From: Elusimicrobia bacterium RIFCSPLOWO2_12_FULL_59_9
GTDB taxonomy: Bacteria; Elusimicrobiota; Elusimicrobia; O2-12-FULL-59-9
Reading direction: 5' to 3'
Length of the DNA stretch: 8,429 nucleotides
Assembly (NCBI GenBank): GCA_001800185.1
Contig: MGUX01000163.1
Location: 1-8,429, forward strand
The stretch's first letter is position 1. Each line of letters opens with the position of its first letter. The notes under the pieces were generated by a model. It saw only the letters and a program-made list of their open reading frames with translations, was not told the origin of the DNA and searched no databases. A program made the translations under genes and the position numbers. Shown piece after piece: positions 1 through 5,306 of this stretch.

Positions 1-1056
1 CCTTCCCCCCAAAGCCGTGTCCGAGTAGGGCGGCACCAAAAAAAATCCGTTGCTCTCGCTGGGCACACCCCCATTTGCCGCTTTCAGCAGGAAACGGAAA
101 CGAAAATCAATAAGCGGCGATGGGTCCAGTTCATACCCCCACCTACGAGCGTCAGCTATCATCTTTTCGGAAAGGCACGCCAATTCTCTTCCATAACTCT
201 GCGCCTCATAAAACCTGCCGACGCTTCGGCCGAACTGTCGGGTCATGTGATGCCCGAACGGCTTCAACAGAAAAACGCTGATTTCGTTTGGCTCCAGAGC
301 CGCCGTCTTCTCGAAAGACCGCAAGAATGAATCCGGAGTCTCTCCTTCGAGCCCCATAATAAGGTCGACATCAAAACCACGCGAAAAGCCGAATTTCTTG
401 GTCCAAAGAACCGCATCCCTCACCGTCTTATAAGTATGGAATCGGTTTTCTTTGATAAGCACCTCGTCGGTCAACGACTGCACCCCGATATAGACCTTGT
501 TGAAATTAAACCTCTTTAAAACCTGAAGCTTTTCCTGCGAAAGGCTTGCCGGATGAAACTCGAAACTCCTTTCTCCATCGGGATGAAAACTGAAATACTT
601 AAAAAGCACGGAAAATAACCGTTCCATCTGCATGGCGCTCAATATGCTCGCCGTGCCCCCGCCGAGCTGGAGATTGTCGAACCGAATTCCAGAAAAGGCC
701 TGCGAGTAAAATTGCATGCAGTCAGTCAAATATTTCACATATTCAGTCAACTGTTCAGGCTGGTTTAATTTCTTCGTGCTTATATTGCAGAATTTGCAAA
801 TATCGCTGCAAAATGGGATATGAATATAGAAATCCAAGTGCTCCGATTTTCGTCCGTCTCGAATATCCTCGACCAAGCGACTCCACATATCCCTCATGCC
901 GGAAGCATCATATTGCTTTTGACCACCGTCCCGGCTATCCAAAAAACCCAATATGGTGTGATCCAGGAAGCGGTCTACATAATTAGAGTAAACTTGCAAC
1001 TCTGCCGCGTCCTGAGCGGCCAAAGGCTGGGCGACCGACTCAATGTCGCTTGACAT
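1..1056 (-). CDS. HemN-like radical SAM protein, 3' end cut by the window edge
   Basis: The frame is open from an ATG at 1056 to base 1, giving 352 residues with no stop. An AGAGG eight bases upstream supports the start. The radical SAM motif is at residues 83-90 (Cys83, Cys87, Cys90, in PFCSDICKFC), preceded by the FYIHI strand typical of HemN/HemW relatives. A GGGTAS SAM-binding motif (132-137) follows, with Ala where GGGTP is usual, then IGVQSL (190-195) and DVDLIMGLEGETPDS (229-243). Such enzymes cleave S-adenosylmethionine at a [4Fe-4S] cluster to generate a 5'-deoxyadenosyl radical. The extra Cys that makes CxxxCxxCxC in true HemN is absent (Cys90 is followed by NIS), so coproporphyrinogen oxidation should not be assumed. 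It starts 17 bases after the NifK-like gene and belongs to the same transcription unit. The substrate is unknown; a tetrapyrrole or related cofactor is an inference from context. Confidence 0.9.
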   Translation of the reverse strand, partial: MSSDIESVAQPLAAQDAAELQVYSNYVDRFLDHTILGFLDSRDGGQKQYDASGMRDMWSRLVEDIRDGRKSEHLDFYIHIPFCSDICKFCNISTKKLNQPEQLTEYVKYLTDCMQFYSQAFSGIRFDNLQLGGGTASILSAMQMERLFSVLFKYFSFHPDGERSFEFHPASLSQEKLQVLKRFNFNKVYIGVQSLTDEVLIKENRFHTYKTVRDAVLWTKKFGFSRGFDVDLIMGLEGETPDSFLRSFEKTAALEPNEISVFLLKPFGHHMTRQFGRSVGRFYEAQSYGRELACLSEKMIADARRWGYELDPSPLIDFRFRFLLKAANGGVPSESNGFFLVPPYSDTALGGR

Positions 1057-1064
1057 GCGCTTGG

Positions 1065-1069
1065 CCTCT
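1065..1069 (-). promoter_or_regulatory. Ribosome binding site of the left radical SAM gene
   Basis: AGAGG sits eight bases before the ATG at 1056, in the 17-base gap after the stop of the NifK-like gene. It fixes the start of a gene whose other end lies outside the window. Confidence 0.6.
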
Positions 1070-1073
1070 AATT

Positions 1074-2435
1074 TTAATGCGTATTTTTAACATAGTTTTC
1101 AGGCGGACCTTTGAGAGCGTTCATTTTCTTCGCGCTCAAGGCGTTCGACATACGGTTTACAAAGGACAAATACCCCTCAAACCCCAGAAAAGGAGCGTCT
1201 ACCAAGGCATGGGAATACCACGAAGGGAATCCTAGTTCGACACAGGCGGGATTTCCCTTAAGCTCTCCAGCTCCGGTAACAAAACTGTTGCCGATGACAA
1301 GCTCCCCCGGGTTTCCCAATATCTCCTGTAATGCGAGGGCATTGGGTTCAAAAAGAATCCCGCTTCCGTCCTCCTTGCTGCCTCCCGCGCTTTCCCCCAA
1401 GTGCTCTTGCCTCGCGGTTGCAACCGCTCCACGAATTCGCATACCCAACCCTTCCGCCAACTCAACCATGCCGTGCACTAAGTGAGGATCGACAAAGAAA
1501 GAGATTTCACGGTTTAGAAAGGCGTAAGGAATGAGCCATTCCAGCTTCGAATAGGTCCGAGCCAACTCCCTTTCAATGAACCGATCCGCTTGGTCGCTCC
1601 GCCCAAAAAACTGCGCGATCTGGAGAAGCCATCGGCGTGTGCTCTCCAATCCGAACGGAACCTCCAGTTCCAAAATCCGCGCCCCAGTTCTCTGAGCGAG
1701 AAGGCGCGCAGCCTTGCGTCCATAAGGCAGCGACAGAATTGTCTGCGCGGCAGCGACCCGGGAGAGAGACGCATAGGGCTCGTTGGCCGGCCAAACCGAC
1801 ACCAACTCCAAGTTCAGAGCTTCCAACATGCGGCGAAGCTCCCGCACGTTGCCTAGATGGTCCTCTTCCGTGCGGTCCATCATCAAGCCCACCACCGCCA
1901 CGCGGTGAGGCTCCGCGTCCCGTGGAGGCAGATCCACTGCTCCCGCCAAGGCCGACAAAACCTCTGCATAACCATCCAACCAATCCCCCTGCAAGGAGCC
2001 CGGAACAAGATCAATAACCGGTTTGACGGCATCCTTGGTTTCTCTTGGAACCCGGTCGTACTGAAGACCGGTCAAGGAACAAAAAGGCATGCCCGTCAGC
2101 ATGACGGCGCCGCATTCAGGCACGCCGGCGATTCTTTTAACCATTACTCTTAGATGATTCTGCCAGTCAAAACCAACGTCGTTTATGGTTACGTTTGAAA
2201 AAACGACGCGATGCATACCCGAAGGATCCAAAAGGTTCGAATTCCAATCGTGCTTGCCATAAATAAACTCAGCCTTATGCAGGTTACAATCCGGACCGTC
2301 TACCAGAAGATAAAGATCCCGTATGGCATTGAGCGCCAGATAGACCCCAAGCAAGTACGGAAAATTTTTTCTCCGGCTGAAGTCTTCGAGTCGTTCAGAA
2401 TGTTTATTGGGGTCCAAAGCTTGAATATCGCTCAT
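1074..2435 (-). CDS. Nitrogenase component 1-like protein, NifK/BchB-type subunit
   Basis: A 453-residue member of the nitrogenase component 1 superfamily, the alpha/beta subunit fold of NifD, NifK, BchN, BchB and CfbD. Residues 30-50 read as the usual helix followed by a VDGPDC motif (compare HGxxGC of NifK), with Cys50 as probable cluster ligand. INDVGFDWQNHL (84-95) matches the 'dvvfGG..kL' segment. Cys119 in MLTGMPFCSLTG falls where the third cluster cysteine and the 'iGdD' turn normally lie. LSLPYGRKAARLL and EVPFGLESTRRWL (234-270) match the middle Rossmann domain. The C-terminus has LVIGNSF (379-385), then LGFPSW (401-406) and GFEGYLSFVNRMSNAL (418-433), close to NifK's IIGNS...LGFP...GYEG...NA pattern. 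The first cluster cysteine seems replaced (NFPYLLG, 24-30). The start overlaps the upstream gene by 32 bases, suggesting translational coupling. It probably forms a heteromer with the neighbouring NifD-like protein. The substrate is unknown. Confidence 0.85.
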   Translation of the reverse strand: MSDIQALDPNKHSERLEDFSRRKNFPYLLGVYLALNAIRDLYLLVDGPDCNLHKAEFIYGKHDWNSNLLDPSGMHRVVFSNVTINDVGFDWQNHLRVMVKRIAGVPECGAVMLTGMPFCSLTGLQYDRVPRETKDAVKPVIDLVPGSLQGDWLDGYAEVLSALAGAVDLPPRDAEPHRVAVVGLMMDRTEEDHLGNVRELRRMLEALNLELVSVWPANEPYASLSRVAAAQTILSLPYGRKAARLLAQRTGARILELEVPFGLESTRRWLLQIAQFFGRSDQADRFIERELARTYSKLEWLIPYAFLNREISFFVDPHLVHGMVELAEGLGMRIRGAVATARQEHLGESAGGSKEDGSGILFEPNALALQEILGNPGELVIGNSFVTGAGELKGNPACVELGFPSWYSHALVDAPFLGFEGYLSFVNRMSNALSAKKMNALKGPPENYVKNTH

Positions 2436-3756
2436 AAAACCTCAGGCGGCAACTCCTAAGCATTCTTTCAAGGCTCCTCACGGCTCCCTCAAGGCCCATT
2501 TCAAACAACTGAAAAGAAAGGGGCACCTTGCCGGCCCGGGTAACCCGCCGATCAAAGAAAACATTGGAGAAAACTCCCTGGAAACCCTTTTTCTTCAAAG
2601 CGCTATTAAGCGCTTCCGGATTGGAGAAAAACTCGATGTTCTTTCGTGGGGGCGGAGGGAACCTCCCAGGTTCCAGATAGAGGAGAAAACGCACATTCAA
2701 CCCCATTTCACTCAGAACCGGCAACAGCGGCACTCCGAAAGTCTGTCGCCAATCCGAGTAGCGGGAAAGATGCTGAGTATCATCCACAACCGCCACCTCG
2801 TACTGCCGGGCCTCTTGAACCAAGCGGTTCCAACGCTGCGCCAGCGGCCGCAGCAATTGCTCCCAGACTCCCGGTAGGCCATTCTGCCGGCTCAAGGCCG
2901 ATGCAATAGCGTCCAACCAACGCTGGGTGCCGGCAATGCCGTAAGGCGGGGGAGGCGTAATCGCCGGAATCTCAACATCAGAGAAAGCCCTTTTATAAAT
3001 CGTCTCCATCATCGCGTGGGGAAAAAACACCTGCAAGTCGGCCTTCCACCATCGCCGCATCTCCTCTAGCGAGAAGTCGGGCAATAGCCGGGCATTGACC
3101 CTAATCCCCAAGCGCTCCAAGGCCAAAGTCAGTTCCCGTGTCGAGGGTAAATCCGGAAAGCCCACGAGGTTTACTGCGGGATGGGGTCCTTTGGACCGAT
3201 CTAGAGCAGCTTCTTTCTTAACGTTGGCGAATAATTTCTCAAAAAGAGTTTGTTGCGGGTCGTCCGCCAAATTCAAGAAAATCAAGCGAGATCCCAAAAC
3301 GGCTTTGTGGCGGTTGACACACGAATCCATATCCTCGCCTATGAGTATGGGAACGCAATCCGGAGTAAACACCACCAAGCTGTCCTTGGGAGCCTCTTTG
3401 GCAACGCTGCGCATCAGGGCATCGAGCTTGCCGATGGCGCCGAGCACGACATCCTTGTCCCTCAAATCGGTGAGGTAGCCCGTCACATACCCCCGCCCGT
3501 GCGGAATACCCGAGACCGGATTCACCCATGGATAACTAAAAAAGGAAACCGTGTTGCCATCCATCTCCGGTGAAGCCATTTGGCATTCATTGTCGCCATG
3601 CATTAAGTAGATTACGGAATCTCTGGGCATCAGGCTCGCCTGAATGTCCCGGCGGATATTGCGCTCCTGGAAGAAATCCCTCCACTGGCCAGATTCTCCC
3701 CAACGGGTAATCTCAAGCCCCGCCTGCGGGGCGCTCTTTGCCCCGTCGCCTTTCAT
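2404..3756 (-). CDS. Nitrogenase component 1-like protein, NifD/BchN-type subunit
   Basis: A 450-residue nitrogenase component 1 homolog. The start at 3756 is chosen because AAGGAG lies five bases upstream and the ATG forms an ATGA overlap with the previous stop; a longer frame from 3825 has neither. VIYLMHGDNEC (48-58) matches NifD's 'HISHGPVGC', so Cys58 is a likely cluster ligand. LRDKDVVLGAIGKL (98-111) matches 'FQEKDIVFGGDKKL'. FTPDCVPILIGEDMDS (130-145) matches 'SECPIGLIGDDIES', giving Cys134. AVNLVGF (194-200), PPPPYGIAGTQRWLDAIA (268-285) and VAVVDD (321-326) mark later Rossmann domains. The FeMo-co ligands of NifD seem absent: the Cys275 region reads VFFPHAMM and the His442 region reads FEMGLEGA. 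The first P-cluster Cys also lacks an equivalent. It is thus not a dinitrogenase; a BchN- or CfbD-like reductase of a tetrapyrrole or other substrate is more likely. Confidence 0.86.
   Translation of the reverse strand: MKGDGAKSAPQAGLEITRWGESGQWRDFFQERNIRRDIQASLMPRDSVIYLMHGDNECQMASPEMDGNTVSFFSYPWVNPVSGIPHGRGYVTGYLTDLRDKDVVLGAIGKLDALMRSVAKEAPKDSLVVFTPDCVPILIGEDMDSCVNRHKAVLGSRLIFLNLADDPQQTLFEKLFANVKKEAALDRSKGPHPAVNLVGFPDLPSTRELTLALERLGIRVNARLLPDFSLEEMRRWWKADLQVFFPHAMMETIYKRAFSDVEIPAITPPPPYGIAGTQRWLDAIASALSRQNGLPGVWEQLLRPLAQRWNRLVQEARQYEVAVVDDTQHLSRYSDWRQTFGVPLLPVLSEMGLNVRFLLYLEPGRFPPPPRKNIEFFSNPEALNSALKKKGFQGVFSNVFFDRRVTRAGKVPLSFQLFEMGLEGAVRSLERMLRSCRLRFYERYSSFGPQ
2440..2443 (-). promoter_or_regulatory. 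Ribosome binding site inside the upstream gene
   Basis: GAGG lies four bases before the ATG at 2435, within the last codons of the NifD-like gene. The spacing is short. A stronger AGGAG occurs about 17 bases from the ATG, too far to be the main site. Initiation therefore probably depends on ribosomes finishing the upstream gene. Confidence 0.45.
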
Positions 3757-5186
3757 AATCTCTCCTTCAGAAACAATTTCCATGCGCTCAATAAAACTTC
3801 TCGGGAAAAAAACAGCTTGCCGCAAGTCAAAGCGTAGGTTTCGTGATTCTGGGGGTCTTCTGGAATCTGTAAAATCCCATTCCCTTCCTTAAGAAGTCCA
3901 TGTCCTATCGCCAAATGGATCTCCTCACTGAAAACATCCCTAAGCTCTCGCCCGTAAAGCCGCAAAAATTCACCCATTGAGATCTGACCCGCCATTTCCA
4001 GCCGATCCACCACATAGGCGCGCATCCCTTCTCGCGGCGACAGGTTCCAACCGCGCAGCTCCGGATATTCTCCCGCTTGAAGCGCGCGAAGGTAGCGGCC
4101 GAAGTCGTTTACCTTCGTGTAGGACAAGCGATCGCGGGCATAGGAACGGGCGGAGTAGCCTAGACCGACGATCGATCCGTTTTTATGATCCCGGTCAACC
4201 CGCTGCCCGCTGTTCTCATTCTGCACCGAAAACGAACCGTCCACCGGATACAATCCGCCCAACACCTCCCTAGCCACGCGCATCATATCTTCCCGGCAGG
4301 CCACGTCCGAAGCGCCGTACTTTCCCCCTGCCAGACGGTAGGGCGTTTTATTAATATAAGCGAACGGGTAAACCGACATGCTGTCGGGCCGCAGTCTGAC
4401 GCAAAAATCAAGACTTTCACGAAAGGATTCCATGCTTTGCCCCGGCAGGCCTGCCAGAAGGTCAAAGTGAATTTGGGGGATGCCGTATGTCCGCAGCCAG
4501 TGGTAGAGCCTTGTGACGGATTCCGGCGTCTGAGGCCGCATGAACCGCTCCAGCAACTCCTGATCCATTGTCTGAATTCCCACCGTGACGCGCGTTACCC
4601 CCCAATCCCGCAGAATCCGAACGGTTTCCTCTGAGATTGAAAAAGGGCTAAGTTCGATTGTCTTTTCATGGCATCCTGTTAAGTCGAAATGCTGGTCCAG
4701 CATTCGGATGAGCCGCCGAAGCCGAGCCGGCGACAACAAGGTAGGAGTGCCGCCGCCAAAATAAACGGTGTCTATCGGCATGCTGCGCGGAAAAGCCAAG
4801 AGCGCCACTTCTTTCTCCAAACAATCCAAATATAAATCATGGCTTTCCTGTCGGGTGTTGGTAACCGACATGCAATTGCAAAAGAGGCATTTGGTTTCGC
4901 AGAAAGGCACGTGGATATACAAGCCTACCGGGTCTCCGTTTCCCTGGGCTCGGCGCTTCTCCGCCAGGTCCGTCCAGGCTTCTTGCACCTCATGCAGCGT
5001 CTTGGGTTCCCACAGAATCATGGGTGGATAGGGGCTGCGGAAGTAGTGCCGGCGAAGGAAACTCGCCAAAACCCGGGCCAAACGCAGCCTGCTCTTCGGT
5101 TGACGCCAAAGGGTGTCAAAGGCCTGCGCCCAATTCTTCAAGCCCGGCCCTTCCGAGTTTACGTCGCGTTCAGCAATCGGATTCAT
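3753..5186 (-). CDS. HemN-type radical SAM protein (coproporphyrinogen oxidase-like)
   Basis: A 477-residue radical SAM enzyme close to the HemN/HemW group. GLYIHVPFCETKC leads into the cluster motif CxxxCxxCxC with Cys96, Cys100, Cys103 and Cys105, as in anaerobic coproporphyrinogen III dehydrogenase. GGGTPT (144-149) is the SAM-binding motif and HFDLLAGLPGQS lies in the later barrel strands. LGYSARS followed by a HemN C-terminal-like region occupies roughly residues 340-450. HemN decarboxylates two propionates of coproporphyrinogen III using two SAM. This protein is the same general size, but a location directly before two nitrogenase-like genes suggests a dedicated role, perhaps modifying a tetrapyrrole; ChuW/HutW-like haem cleavage is another option in this family. 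The ATG at 5186 has GGAGAG eight bases upstream. A TTG at 5267 would add a Cys-rich 27-residue extension and overlaps the likely promoter, so it is rejected. The stop overlaps the next start as ATGA. Confidence 0.9.
   Translation of the reverse strand: MNPIAERDVNSEGPGLKNWAQAFDTLWRQPKSRLRLARVLASFLRRHYFRSPYPPMILWEPKTLHEVQEAWTDLAEKRRAQGNGDPVGLYIHVPFCETKCLFCNCMSVTNTRQESHDLYLDCLEKEVALLAFPRSMPIDTVYFGGGTPTLLSPARLRRLIRMLDQHFDLTGCHEKTIELSPFSISEETVRILRDWGVTRVTVGIQTMDQELLERFMRPQTPESVTRLYHWLRTYGIPQIHFDLLAGLPGQSMESFRESLDFCVRLRPDSMSVYPFAYINKTPYRLAGGKYGASDVACREDMMRVAREVLGGLYPVDGSFSVQNENSGQRVDRDHKNGSIVGLGYSARSYARDRLSYTKVNDFGRYLRALQAGEYPELRGWNLSPREGMRAYVVDRLEMAGQISMGEFLRLYGRELRDVFSEEIHLAIGHGLLKEGNGILQIPEDPQNHETYALTCGKLFFSREVLLSAWKLFLKERL
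3762..3767 (-). promoter_or_regulatory. Ribosome binding site that decides the NifD-like start
   Basis: AAGGAG lies five bases before the ATG at 3756, inside the final codons of the HemN-type gene. It is the strongest Shine-Dalgarno in the window and makes 3756 the start rather than the in-frame codons at 3783 or 3825. Confidence 0.8.
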
Positions 5187-5194
5187 CTCAACAA

Positions 5195-5200
5195 CTCTCC
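5195..5200 (-). promoter_or_regulatory. Ribosome binding site of the HemN-type gene
   Basis: GGAGAG is eight bases before the ATG at 5186. It selects that start over the upstream TTG at 5267. Confidence 0.75.
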
Positions 5201-5231
5201 GGTCTTCAAACTTAAAGTAAAGGAACCCGCA

Positions 5232-5242
5232 ACAATGATTGT
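5232..5242. promoter_or_regulatory. 11-base palindrome over the candidate -10 box, possible operator
   Basis: ACAATGATTGT is a perfect inverted repeat (ACAAT, one central base, ATTGT). It overlaps the TACAAT -10 box and the predicted transcription start. Extending to a 7-1-7 layout keeps five of seven matching pairs. Fur-family regulators (Fur, PerR, Zur) use 7-1-7 repeats with an AAT-N-ATT core, so metal- or redox-dependent repression is conceivable. Short AT-rich palindromes also arise by chance and the regulator is unknown. Confidence 0.25.
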
Positions 5243-5267
5243 ACCACCCTTGAAACGCAGCGCACAA
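5238..5267 (-). promoter_or_regulatory. Candidate sigma70-type promoter of the nitrogenase-like operon
   Basis: On the minus strand a TTGTGC (5262-5267) is followed 18 bases later by TACAAT (5238-5243), one mismatch from the TATAAT -10 consensus; the -35 box matches TTGACA at only three of six positions. Transcription would start near 5231, leaving a leader of about 45 bases before the ATG at 5186. It lies in the 120-base gap between the dikinase-like gene and the HemN-type gene, where an operon promoter is expected. I see no convincing hairpin terminator after the stop at 5307, so read-through from upstream is possible. Confidence 0.4.
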
Positions 5268-5306
5268 GGCCTGAAATCGCCTCGCAATAAACGCCCCGAC
5301 ATCTCA

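Noticed and set aside
1573..1983. 136-codon minus-strand frame within the NifK-like gene
   Set aside because: It is a different frame of the same strand with a Gly/Arg/Ser-rich translation and no motif. The overlapping NifK-like frame explains the sequence.
1074..3756. A functional nitrogenase (nifDK) or NifEN scaffold
   Set aside because: The FeMo-co ligand positions are not conserved in the NifD-like protein, the first P-cluster Cys is missing from both, and no nif accessory genes are present.
3754..3825. Upstream starts at 3825 or 3783 for the NifD-like gene
   Set aside because: They would overlap the HemN-type gene by 30-70 bases without a ribosome binding site. The ATG at 3756 has AAGGAG and an ATGA overlap.
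3753..5186. Naming the radical SAM gene hemN
   Set aside because: The motifs fit, but many HemN-like proteins do other chemistry and the context is not a haem operon, so no symbol is given.
5184..5267. TTG start at 5267 giving a 504-residue HemN-type protein
   Set aside because: The added 27 residues are Cys/aromatic-rich and unlike the family, there is no Shine-Dalgarno, and the stretch overlaps the likely promoter. The ATG at 5186 has GGAGAG at good spacing.
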